Source: a virus
Reading direction: 5' to 3' (one strand)
IMG/VR virus record: IMGVR_UViG_3300037246_000748
Span: 1 to 36,784 of that record
Length of the DNA stretch: 36,784 bases
The notes under the pieces were generated by a model. It ran no database searches, was not told the DNA's origin, and saw only the letters and a program-made list of their open reading frames with translations. A program made the position numbers and the translations under genes. Shown here piece by piece: positions 6,319 through 12,985 of the stretch. How positions within the stretch are numbered: the stretch's first letter is position 1; each line of letters starts with the position of its first letter.

Positions 6319-7375
6319 GAAGTCCCCGGAGCAGATCCGGGAAGAGTTCCTGGCCCGACGTCGCACCGGCATCGGGGGCTCCGACGTGGGGGCCATCATG
6401 GGCGTCAGCCAGTACGCGGACGGCCTGGACGTCTACCTCGACAAGGTCGATCCCCCACCCGACTTCGATAACCCTGCGATGGAGCGCGGCCGTTACCTGG
6501 AGCCCGTCGTCTCGAAGATGTACGAGGTGACGTCGGGCCGCCGCCTGACGCACGGCAAGTTCCGGCGCGACCAGAAGAACAAGTTCCTGATCGGCAGCCC
6601 GGATCGGATCATCAAGCCGACCGGCCGGAAGCCCTACGCGGCCGACGTCAGCAGCCCCGGAGTCCTGGAGATCAAGACGGCCAACCGCTACGTCCTGAAG
6701 CAGATGAAGGAGGGGGGTCTGCCGAAGAGCTACATCCTCCAGCTCCAGCATTACATGGGCCTGAGTGGCACCACCTGGGGGGCCTTCGCGGTCCTCTGCG
6801 CTGACCCCTGGGAGTTCCTCACCTTCACCGTCGAGTTCGATCAGGAGCTGTACGACAGGGTGCGCGAGGTGCTCCAGCGATTCTGGGTGGACCACGTCCA
6901 GGCCAAGGTGCCACCGATCCCGAAGCCCATCGACTACGGGGACACCGACGAGGTCAAGGCCGACACGGCCGTCACCATCTTCGACCCCGGCAGCACCGGC
7001 CTGGTGCAGTGGGAGAAGAGCGTCGATCTCTTCCGCGAGGCCAACGCGATGCTGAAGCTGGGAGCCGAGGCGAAGGAGTTCGCGAGGGCCCAGATGATCG
7101 AACAGATGACGATGGGCAAGGGGATCTACGAGGGAGGTGGGGCGAGGGTCCACTACCTCCAGAGCAAGGGGCGCAGGTCGTTCCAGCAGCGCGAGCTGCG
7201 AGCGATGCAGCCGCTGGATCCCATCAAGATGGGGTCGCTGCTCACCGAGGCAGGCCTCGACCTCGACACCATAGAGACCCTCTTCGAGAACGCGACACTC
7301 AACCTGGACGACTTCGTGAAGGTCGGGAAGCCGTTCGACACCGTGAGAATGTACGACAGCAAGGAGCTGATCTGA
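6296..7375 (+). CDS. YqaJ-type viral recombination exonuclease
   Basis: A 359-aa nuclease of the YqaJ/lambda-exonuclease fold. It would digest the 5' strand of duplex DNA to give 3' single-stranded tails for annealing. Visible motifs are GIGGSD at 25-30, GRYLEP with Glu69, GSPDR with Asp103, LEIKT with Glu125 and Lys127, and LQLQHYM at 148-154. These supply the metal-binding and catalytic residues of the PD-(D/E)XK site, and all are present. The C-terminal 150 residues are a helical extension beyond the core. The gene is directly coupled to recT, the usual partner. The pair would serve repair, concatemer formation and gene exchange. Confidence 0.9.
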   Translation: MANRRPIKKSPEQIREEFLARRRTGIGGSDVGAIMGVSQYADGLDVYLDKVDPPPDFDNPAMERGRYLEPVVSKMYEVTSGRRLTHGKFRRDQKNKFLIGSPDRIIKPTGRKPYAADVSSPGVLEIKTANRYVLKQMKEGGLPKSYILQLQHYMGLSGTTWGAFAVLCADPWEFLTFTVEFDQELYDRVREVLQRFWVDHVQAKVPPIPKPIDYGDTDEVKADTAVTIFDPGSTGLVQWEKSVDLFREANAMLKLGAEAKEFARAQMIEQMTMGKGIYEGGGARVHYLQSKGRRSFQQRELRAMQPLDPIKMGSLLTEAGLDLDTIETLFENATLNLDDFVKVGKPFDTVRMYDSKELI

Positions 7376-8199
7376 TGGCTGCAAAGAAAGAGACCAAGAG
7401 CCTGGTCCAGGTGATCGACACCCAGGCCCACAAGATCCGAGAGATCCTGCCCGAGGGACAGAACAGCGAGAAGGACGCGGCCCGAGTGATCCGGCTGGCC
7501 CGGCTCGCCATCGTCCGCAACCCGAAGCTCATGGACTGCACCCCGATCAGCGTGGTCGAGTCGATCATGGTGGCCAGCCAGCTAGGCCTGGAGATCAACA
7601 GCCCCATCGGTGGCGCACATCTCGTCCCTTTCGGGAAGAAGTGCCAGATGATCCCCGACTACCGGGGCCTGATCCGGCTGGCGCTGAAGAACGGGGACTG
7701 CGGAAAGCTCGTGGCTCGCGAGGTCTACGAGGGCGATATGTTCCACGTCATCCAGGGGACCACCGAGATGATCGAACACGTCCCGCTCCTGGGTGACGAG
7801 CCCCGAGGTGACGACAACATCAGCGGCTTCTACGCCGTGGCCACCCTGGCCAACGGGCTGACCGTCCACGAGTACGCTCCCCGAGGAGACGTGGACAAGA
7901 TCCGGGCCCGCTCGAAGGCGGGCAGCTCCGGCCCCTGGAAGACGGACTACGCAGCCATGGGCAAGAAGACCATGATCAAAAGGGTCCTGAAGTGGCTGGA
8001 CCTCTCCCCTGACCTCGCCATGGCCATTGAGTACGACAACCGGGGGGAGACAGGCTACTCGACCTCCACGAGCGACAGGGACACCGAGGAGACCGTCGAG
8101 GAGGACATGAAGGAGCAGGCCCAGCAGGCCCAGAAGGAGCTGTCGGAGAACCTGGACGAGGCCCGTCGTAAGGAGCTGATCGGAGAGCCCCATGATTGA
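7375..8199 (+). CDS. recT: RecT-family single-strand annealing protein
   Basis: A 274-aa protein typical of RecT in length. The core signature runs through MVASQLGLEINSPIG near 64-78, HLVPFG near 82, the IPDYRGLIRLAL segment near 93-105, and a late KKTMIKRVLKWL near 200. RecT coats single-stranded DNA and anneals it to a complementary strand, here using tails made by the upstream YqaJ nuclease. The C-terminal 50 residues are acidic and Gln/Glu-rich, a likely site for partner contacts. The ATG at 7375 overlaps the nuclease stop (TGATG). Confidence 0.92.
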   Translation: MAAKKETKSLVQVIDTQAHKIREILPEGQNSEKDAARVIRLARLAIVRNPKLMDCTPISVVESIMVASQLGLEINSPIGGAHLVPFGKKCQMIPDYRGLIRLALKNGDCGKLVAREVYEGDMFHVIQGTTEMIEHVPLLGDEPRGDDNISGFYAVATLANGLTVHEYAPRGDVDKIRARSKAGSSGPWKTDYAAMGKKTMIKRVLKWLDLSPDLAMAIEYDNRGETGYSTSTSDRDTEETVEEDMKEQAQQAQKELSENLDEARRKELIGEPHD

Positions 8200-8314
8200 G
8201 ACCATAGGCATGACCCTGGTCGGGCTGGCGGGGGTCGCGGTGATCGGGCTGCTGATGACCCTGGCCGGGGGGCTCCTCGGATACATCTGGTCCGTCCTGG
8301 TGGATAGACCATGA
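8192..8314 (+). CDS. Tiny single-span membrane protein
   Basis: A 40-aa frame starting with ATG at 8192, inside the end of recT, with a GGAGAG site just upstream. After six polar residues, nearly the whole protein is hydrophobic (about residues 7-37, with LVGLAGVAVIGLLM and LLGYIWSVLV), so it should span the membrane once and end DRP. Its stop overlaps the next ATG (ATGA). Being so short, it would be missed by length cut-offs. Function unknown: possible replisome anchor, small holin-like or exclusion protein. Confidence 0.6.
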   Translation: MIETIGMTLVGLAGVAVIGLLMTLAGGLLGYIWSVLVDRP

Positions 8315-8409
8315 AGCTCTGGCAGGTGCTGCTGCTGATCGCCATCGTCCTCCTGGCCGGGGCCTTTCTCGTGTCGCTGTTCTTCATCGCGACCGGGCCC
8401 CGGATGTGA
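8311..8409 (+). CDS. Second tiny single-span membrane protein
   Basis: A 32-aa frame coupled by ATGA to the 40-aa one. After the polar start MKLWQ it holds about 21 hydrophobic residues (VLLLIAIVLLAGAFLVSLFF) and ends in a short basic tail. A single membrane span is clear. The next gene starts by overlapping its stop. Two tandem membrane miniproteins in a recombination and replication operon are unusual. Function unknown. Confidence 0.58.
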   Translation: MKLWQVLLLIAIVLLAGAFLVSLFFIATGPRM

Positions 8410-9047
8410 TGGAGCCAGACGCGGCATGGATGGACCTCTCAACCCTGGCTGACCTGGGCGGGGTGCTGCCTATCATCTCCTACACGGAGCGGTGGGGCTG
8501 GCAGAACGCGGAGGTGGCCGACTTCTTCGCCGCCCTGGAGAGGCACGGCCACCTCCGGGCCTACGACAGGACGACCTGGTGCATCACCTACCTGATCCAG
8601 GATCCAGGGCTCACGGAGGACTTCGAGGTGGTCTGGAAGATCTACCCGAAGAGGGTGGCCAAGCAGAAGGGATACCACGCCTACTCAGCCACGAGGAAGG
8701 GGCGCAACGGGAAGCCTGGGGTCACGGCCCGGCTCCTCTTCGAGGCCACCGAACGGTACGCCTTCGCCCGCGCTGGCGAGGAGGGTGAGTTCACGCTGAA
8801 CCCGGCCACGTTCTTCGGGCCCGACGAGCGGTGGAAGGAGAAGCACAAGCCGAAGACCAACAGCAAAACGAAGGGGACGCAGGGATGGAGCAGACCGACG
8901 AGCAGGGACCTGACGAAGGCCCCCCAGGCTGGCACGGCGAAGAGCCCTGGCCGGAAGAAGAAGACGCCAAGTCCGAAGCCGCCTCCCAGGCCGAGGAACC
9001 CCCGGAAGAAGAGCCCGCCGAAGGACGACCCACTGGGCGATCTGTAA
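8409..9047 (+). CDS. Replication initiator/helicase-loader-like protein
   Basis: A 212-aa protein. Residues about 1-65 look like a winged-helix region. The stretch VWKIYPKRVAKQKGYHAY near 75-92 and LNPATFF near 128 match a region common in phage replication proteins of the lambda O/DnaD-like or helicase-loader type (a W..YPK core and a ..PATW/F motif). From about residue 138 the tail is basic, Lys/Pro-rich and probably disordered. It would recognise origin DNA or load the helicase encoded next. The last 163 nt overlap the start of the helicase gene. The start at 8409 shares a base with the previous stop; GTG at 8406 is a minor alternative. Confidence 0.72.
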   Translation: MEPDAAWMDLSTLADLGGVLPIISYTERWGWQNAEVADFFAALERHGHLRAYDRTTWCITYLIQDPGLTEDFEVVWKIYPKRVAKQKGYHAYSATRKGRNGKPGVTARLLFEATERYAFARAGEEGEFTLNPATFFGPDERWKEKHKPKTNSKTKGTQGWSRPTSRDLTKAPQAGTAKSPGRKKKTPSPKPPPRPRNPRKKSPPKDDPLGDL

Positions 9048-10015
9048 GCGTCCAGCTCTCCGAGGAGCAGGAGCTGTCGCTCACCAAGTACCGGGAGGAG
9101 CGCCACCTCGCGGAGCAGGACACCCCGCCCTACGTCGATGCCCTCGGGTACGAGCTGGAGCTTCTCAACCGGGCGAAGCTGGAGTGGACGTCAGACATGG
9201 TGCTGACCACCCCCTACGAGGCGTGGAACCGGGTGTGCGGGGACGAGGGTGGGCTCACCGGGCTGGCTAGGGGCTGGCACGTCATGGTGGCCGGGAACAC
9301 CGGGATGGGGAAGAGCCTGGTGGCCATCAACCTCGCAGCTCACGCGGTGAAGAGCGGGGAGAAGGTGGGCATCATCAGCCTGGAGATGAGCAAGCCCCAG
9401 TTGATGACCCGCTACCTGGCCATCCACACCGGCAAGGAGATCAGGAAGCTGGAGTGGGGGCCACGGTACGACGAGGCCGTGGCCCTCGAAGCGAACGCGC
9501 TGGTCGAGGAGAACCACGAGGAGAAGGGTGGGATCCTGATCACGAACGACCGGCGCGTCTCCAACCTCGAAGACATCATCGCGTCGATGCAGTACCTCCA
9601 CGAGTACCGGGGCGTGACCGCCTTCGTGACGGACTACCTCCAGCTCGCCTGGACCGGCAACGCTGAGAAGATGAGCGACCGGATCACCGAGGTCTCCCAC
9701 GCCATCCAGGGCACGGCCGCCGACCTCTCCGTGGTGTCCATCGGGGTGAGCCAGTTCAACCGGCAGACGTCGGGTGCAGCGGAGAAGCCCAAGGTCCAGG
9801 GGATGATGGGCGGCAGCGCCCTGGAGAACGACAGCGACCAGGTGCTGCTGCTCGACCACACGACGTACAAGGAGACCGGCATGAGCCAGGCCATGATCAA
9901 GCTCCTGGTCGCGAAGAACCGACACGGGAGCTGCGGGGAGATCCCGCTGATGTGGGACTACACCACCCTCCAGGCCAGGCAGACCGACGCCCGCGAGTTC
10001 GAGCGTGATGACTGA
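8885..10015 (+). CDS. DnaB-type replicative helicase (RecA-fold domain)
   Basis: A 376-aa hexameric-helicase-type ATPase. Walker A GNTGMGKS is at 137-144, H1a-like ISLEMSKPQ follows near 165-173, Walker B-like VTDYLQL near 260, and an SQFNRQT motif near 290 with ENDSDQVLLLD later. The usual DnaB N-terminal primase-binding domain is missing; instead there is an acidic, disordered start of about 50 residues. It would unwind the replication fork. The ATG at 8885 is forced: codons from 9050 onward are clearly coding in this frame, and no other start codon lies between 8885 and 9199. So the gene really overlaps the loader-like gene by 163 nt. Confidence 0.88.
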   Translation: MEQTDEQGPDEGPPGWHGEEPWPEEEDAKSEAASQAEEPPEEEPAEGRPTGRSVSVQLSEEQELSLTKYREERHLAEQDTPPYVDALGYELELLNRAKLEWTSDMVLTTPYEAWNRVCGDEGGLTGLARGWHVMVAGNTGMGKSLVAINLAAHAVKSGEKVGIISLEMSKPQLMTRYLAIHTGKEIRKLEWGPRYDEAVALEANALVEENHEEKGGILITNDRRVSNLEDIIASMQYLHEYRGVTAFVTDYLQLAWTGNAEKMSDRITEVSHAIQGTAADLSVVSIGVSQFNRQTSGAAEKPKVQGMMGGSALENDSDQVLLLDHTTYKETGMSQAMIKLLVAKNRHGSCGEIPLMWDYTTLQARQTDAREFERDD

Positions 10016-10245
10016 TGCACACTGACTGCGACTACCCGAATCTGTGGAGGGTGACCTACGACGGCGGGGCGACGTTCATCCCGGTCTGTGAGGTCTGCCA
10101 TCGGTTCGTGAAGCCCGACAAAAAAGTGTTCTGTGGCGATGGGGGACTGAGCCCTTTGCCCAACGCGACGTGCAAGAAGTGTGGTCGCACGAGGATGCAC
10201 TTCGAGGGATTCATGCCGTCGATCCACAACCAGGCCGATGACTGA
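10015..10245 (+). CDS. Small zinc-ribbon-like protein
   Basis: A 76-aa protein with CEVC near residue 25 and CKKC near residue 53, spaced like a zinc ribbon. No other motif. It sits between the helicase and the nuclease, overlapping both (start on the helicase stop, end 8 nt into the nuclease), so it is probably a nucleic-acid-binding accessory of replication, which is inference. Confidence 0.68.
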   Translation: MHTDCDYPNLWRVTYDGGATFIPVCEVCHRFVKPDKKVFCGDGGLSPLPNATCKKCGRTRMHFEGFMPSIHNQADD

Positions 10246-10615
10246 CCGACGCCTGGGGCACGGGGATCAGATCCCGCTGATGAAGATCCCGCCGCCGCTG
10301 GAGAAGGCAGAGCAGCGCCTGATCATCGACCTATACGAACAGGTGGGGCTCGTCGTCATCCAGTTCAGCCAGCCCTTCAGGGCCACCCAGACCGAGGGCA
10401 TCGCGGACACGCTCATACTTGACCCCAAGCGCCAGGCCTCGTGGTGGCACGAGGTAAAACGTCGCCAGGGCCCCGAGTACAAGAAGGTGAAGAGCGTTCA
10501 GTCGCCGCATCAGAAGCAGTTTCAGGCGTGGGTCGAGTCGGTGGGGATGCGCTACATCATAGGGCCGCTCTCAACGGCCAGCGAGGAACTCTACGAAAGG
10601 GGAATCATCAGATGA
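10238..10615 (+). CDS. VRR-NUC-like nuclease
   Basis: A 125-aa protein of the small PD-(D/E)XK VRR-NUC type. GIADTLIL near residues 54-61 and the catalytic-type HEVKRRQG near 71-78 supply the Asp and Glu-x-Lys; a QSPHQKQFQAWVE helix and a Gly-containing strand follow. Single-domain members can act as structure-specific or Holliday-junction nucleases. It likely resolves branched replication or recombination intermediates made by the RecT and YqaJ pathway. The ATG at 10238 overlaps the previous gene; earlier in-frame codons lie inside that gene. Confidence 0.82.
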   Translation: MTDRRLGHGDQIPLMKIPPPLEKAEQRLIIDLYEQVGLVVIQFSQPFRATQTEGIADTLILDPKRQASWWHEVKRRQGPEYKKVKSVQSPHQKQFQAWVESVGMRYIIGPLSTASEELYERGIIR

Positions 10616-11001
10616 TGCCGATTCAAGAGATGCGGCTGCCGCCGCAGGTTGCAGACACCCTGGCCCACGGGACCAAGGCCTACCGGATGGGGGAGTGCGG
10701 GATCTTCGTCTCCCAGGAGCCTCTGGACCTGGTCTTCCCGAGACGCTGGCACCTGTCGATCAGTTGCCAACGCCGCTACCCGACGTGGGATGAGATCGGC
10801 AGGGCCCGAGACTCACTGCTGCCCGACGACGTCTTCATGTGTGTGCCCTTCCCGCCGCGAGCCCACTGGATGTCGATCCACCCGAACTGCTTCCACCTCT
10901 GGCAGTTCCGGGACGACAACCTGGAGGCGCAGATGAAGCTCGAAGGGGAGCAGGCGGCCGAGGACGGGAAGAACCAGCCGGAGCCGGAGTTCCGAGGATG
11001 A
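10612..11001 (+). CDS. Conserved phage hypothetical protein
   Basis: A 129-aa protein. The block RRWHLSISC, then WDEIGRARDSLLP and a late HPNCFHLWQ motif resemble a family of phage proteins of unknown function (possibly the DUF7694 type; from memory only). No catalytic residues can be assigned. The C terminus is charged and probably disordered. Its start overlaps the nuclease stop (ATGATG), and its stop overlaps the next gene. Confidence 0.65.
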   Translation: MMPIQEMRLPPQVADTLAHGTKAYRMGECGIFVSQEPLDLVFPRRWHLSISCQRRYPTWDEIGRARDSLLPDDVFMCVPFPPRAHWMSIHPNCFHLWQFRDDNLEAQMKLEGEQAAEDGKNQPEPEFRG

Positions 11002-11531
11002 CCACCAACGGACAGGGGGACTTCTTCGATGGCCAGCCCCCCGAGGACGGGTTCACCTTCGAGCAGCTCCTGGCGCTGGAGCGAGTGCCGGTAGCGAAGT
11101 GCCCCTACTGCACCAGGACACTCAAGGTCTACAAGTGGAAGCTGGGATCCTTTGCCACCTTCCTGATCTGGCTCTACCGAGCCCGCACGAGCCCGGAGGA
11201 GTGGCTCCACATCAGGAACTGCCCGAAGGAGATGAGGATCGACGGTGTGGACGTGACGATCTGGAATGGTGGGGGCGACTACGCCAAGCTGGAGTGGTGG
11301 GAGCTGATCGAAAACAGGCCCCTGGATCCTAAGTCCGAGCAATCATCCAGCGGTCAATGGCGGATCACACCGAAGGGAGTGCGGTACGTCCGCAACGAGC
11401 TTGCTGTCCCCAAGTACGCCTTCTACAGGCCACCGCTGGAAGTCCTCGGGTGGCACGAGGACGTGATTATGATGGCCGAGTCCATACCAGCCTACTTCAA
11501 CTATCGGGCCCTGATGAGAGGAGAGTGGTGA
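10998..11531 (+). CDS. Hypothetical protein with N-terminal cysteine knuckle
   Basis: A 177-aa protein. A CPYC knuckle lies near residue 35, followed by basic and aromatic residues and a second Cys near 75 (RNCPK). The central block WWELI and then SGQWRITPKGVRYVR, with VPKY and YRPPLEVLG, resembles a phage family of unknown function with a winged-helix-like end. The function may be DNA-related. Coupled at both ends. Confidence 0.62.
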   Translation: MTTNGQGDFFDGQPPEDGFTFEQLLALERVPVAKCPYCTRTLKVYKWKLGSFATFLIWLYRARTSPEEWLHIRNCPKEMRIDGVDVTIWNGGGDYAKLEWWELIENRPLDPKSEQSSSGQWRITPKGVRYVRNELAVPKYAFYRPPLEVLGWHEDVIMMAESIPAYFNYRALMRGEW

Positions 11532-11533
11532 CC

Positions 11534-11857
11534 ATGTTTGAGAACCAGATCAGAATCCTGCACGAGCCGGAGCTGCGTCACGTCCTGGCCCACCTGTCCC
11601 AGGCCATCGAAGCCGTGGCCATGGGGCAGCCGCTCCTGGCCCAGGCCGAACTCGCCAGCATTGAGGGCCTTGTGTTCTACGAGGATGAGTCCCAGGCTGA
11701 AGCCATACTACTCGCACGTCAGGAGGGGCAAGATGGAGACCAGGGCCAAATGCACGAAACGGAAGGGACCGAAGCGGAGACCACCCCGGAAGGGGAAGTA
11801 GGCGAAAAACGAGGCCCTCAGTTGCCGCCTGACGGGCCTGGGGGGTCACCCAGGTAG
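11534..11857 (+). CDS. Hypothetical protein at end of early operon
   Basis: A 107-aa protein. Residues 1-60 form a likely helical region (RHVLAHLSQAIEAVAMG); the rest is acidic and low-complexity, with weaker GC-rich codon preference. GTG at 11528 (overlapping the previous stop) is an alternative start; ATG at 11534 follows GAGAGG-like bases. Its 3' end runs into the terminator stem, and another frame inside it (11733-11801) could be a separate small gene. Confidence 0.55.
   Translation: MFENQIRILHEPELRHVLAHLSQAIEAVAMGQPLLAQAELASIEGLVFYEDESQAEAILLARQEGQDGDQGQMHETEGTEAETTPEGEVGEKRGPQLPPDGPGGSPR
11733..11801 (+). CDS. Possible 22-aa basic miniprotein
   Basis: ATG at 11733 lies 6 nt after the strong site AGGAGG (11721-11726). 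The 22 residues are rich in Lys and Arg (TKRKGPKRRPPRKGK) with one Cys. Third-codon positions are more GC-rich in this frame than in the overlapping 107-aa frame, which supports translation. It could be a nucleic-acid-binding peptide or an artefact of overlap. Confidence 0.35.
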   Translation: METRAKCTKRKGPKRRPPRKGK

Positions 11858-11876
11858 TCTAGTGACCCCTCTTTTT
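11842..11876 (+). terminator. Rho-independent terminator of the early operon
   Basis: Perfect 8-bp stem GGGGTCAC (11842-11849) with GTGACCCC (11862-11869), a 12-nt loop, then TCTTTTT (11870-11876). It lies directly at the end of the + strand genes and also covers the last codons of the convergent gene at 11859. In the other direction there is no U run, so the late operon is not clearly ended here. Confidence 0.85.
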
Positions 11877-12308
11877 GTGCTCGTGGGGCTCCACGTTCAC
11901 ATCCACATCCACGTCCCCATCGTTGTGGATGTCGGCCGGTCGATCCGCGATCCGCTTCACCTGCCAGGCCATGAACGCAGCGATGATGACGAGCGCACCC
12001 TGGCCGACTCGCACCAGGTTGGAGCCCCCGCAGGTGTTGCACTCCCGCTCCGCGATCTCCTGACGTAGGCCCACCAGGTTCGCGTTGAGGTTGGCGATCA
12101 TCGCACTGTCGGACATCACCGTGATCTCGTTGGTGATCTCCAGCGGTGGGAGGTTGATCGTGTTCTCCACGACAGGTGGCACCTGAGGGATCACGATTGG
12201 ATCCTGGCCAGCCAGTTGCCCGACCCAGAGGACTCCCGTGACAAGCAACAGGCTAAAGCTCCTGGCGCTCCGTAAAGTCTGTGGGCTATACCTCTGAATC
12301 GGGCGCAT
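11859..12308 (-). CDS. Membrane-anchored protein of the lysis region
   Basis: A 149-aa protein. An N-terminal hydrophobic segment or signal peptide (SFSLLLVTGVLWVGQLAG, about residues 17-34) is followed by a polar region, a helix with NANLVGLRQEIAERE, a CNTC pair, a second hydrophobic segment (GALVIIAAFMAWQV) near 105-118, and an Asp/His-rich tail. This could be a spanin-like or holin-associated protein, but no family is certain. ATG at 12308 is preferred because GGAG lies 7 nt before it; ATG at 12314 overlaps the previous stop. The stop lies in the loop of the terminator. Confidence 0.6.
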   Translation of the reverse strand: MRPIQRYSPQTLRSARSFSLLLVTGVLWVGQLAGQDPIVIPQVPPVVENTINLPPLEITNEITVMSDSAMIANLNANLVGLRQEIAERECNTCGGSNLVRVGQGALVIIAAFMAWQVKRIADRPADIHNDGDVDVDVNVEPHEHKKRGH

Positions 12309-12310
12309 GA

Positions 12311-12475
12311 TCATTCTCCGGTGTTGAGTGCGTCGAGGACCCAGGCGCTCGACTCTCGGACGAGCTGCCAGACCCGCTCGCCCACGTCGGGCAGGAAGAC
12401 CAGCAAGGCGACGATCACCAGGAACATGATCAGCATCAGCTTCTGGGTGCCGCTGACGTTGTCGAAGAACTTCAT
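12311..12475 (-). CDS. Small one-span membrane protein, possible holin
   Basis: A 54-aa protein with one clear membrane span (KLMLIMFLVIVALLVFLP, about residues 12-29), a short N terminus and a soluble helical C terminus with charged residues. Its place between the endolysin and another membrane protein suggests a holin-type or pinholin-type role, which would let the endolysin act. One-span holins are known but varied, so this is inference. Coupled to the next gene by ATGA. Confidence 0.58.
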   Translation of the reverse strand: MKFFDNVSGTQKLMLIMFLVIVALLVFLPDVGERVWQLVRESSAWVLDALNTGE

Positions 12476-12478
12476 GGC

Positions 12479-12985
12479 TCACACCCTCACCTCGAAGTGC
12501 GGCAGATCGTGGAACGTCTGGTCCTCCAGCTTCCGGTCGCCGTCCCAGTCACCACCCCACCGGATGTCGATCTCCATCTCCTCGGCCGTCCCGAGGACGA
12601 AGCCGCCGAAGTAGTACCACCTCGCCACCTCCCTGACGTAGCCCTCGACCAGGGCCATGACCTCGGCCTCCTGCTCGCCTGTGAGCTGCCCGGCCACGCT
12701 CTCTATACGGGAGAGCAGCTTCTGGGCCTGGGGCCAGGAGAGGGGATCTGGTGCAGCGTCAACGGCTTCCGCGAGGTCACGTACACCCTCCCCCGTGATG
12801 TGCTTCGAGTTCATCGTCTTGCTGACGCCCTTGGCGACGTTCTTCTCCTGCTGCTCGACGGTGCGCTCGGCCTCCAGGATGGTGTTGGGGAAGTTCTCGC
12901 CCACCCTCTTCATCAGGCGCTGCAGCTCGTCGTGCGCCGTGGCCAGGCGGGCCAGGCTCGTGGCCCCGTAGTTGTTGCCAGCCAT
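12479..12985 (-). CDS. M15-family endolysin (L-alanyl-D-glutamate peptidase-like)
   Basis: A 168-aa peptidoglycan peptidase of the VanY/T5-endolysin type. The N terminus LARLATAHDELQRLM matches the usual opening helix, SKHITGEG at 60-67 carries the zinc ligand His62, and the C terminus has WGGDWDG and FHDLPHFEV with Asp160 and His163, spaced like the catalytic Asp130 and zinc ligand His133 of T5 endolysin. The region between His62 and the second ligand is odd: Asp70 is one residue too far, and a 7-residue insertion (68-74) would make Asp76 the ligand. Activity is still likely. No cell-wall-binding domain or signal peptide. Confidence 0.85.
   Translation of the reverse strand: MAGNNYGATSLARLATAHDELQRLMKRVGENFPNTILEAERTVEQQEKNVAKGVSKTMNSKHITGEGVRDLAEAVDAAPDPLSWPQAQKLLSRIESVAGQLTGEQEAEVMALVEGYVREVARWYYFGGFVLGTAEEMEIDIRWGGDWDGDRKLEDQTFHDLPHFEVRV

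Noticed and set aside
8831-8885. GTG at 8831 as start of the helicase
   Set aside because: ATG at 8885 has a better upstream AAGGGG site and avoids still more overlap; 8831 is possible but weaker.
8409-10015. Programmed -1 frameshift joining loader and helicase
   Set aside because: No slippery X-XXY-YYZ heptamer was found in the overlap.
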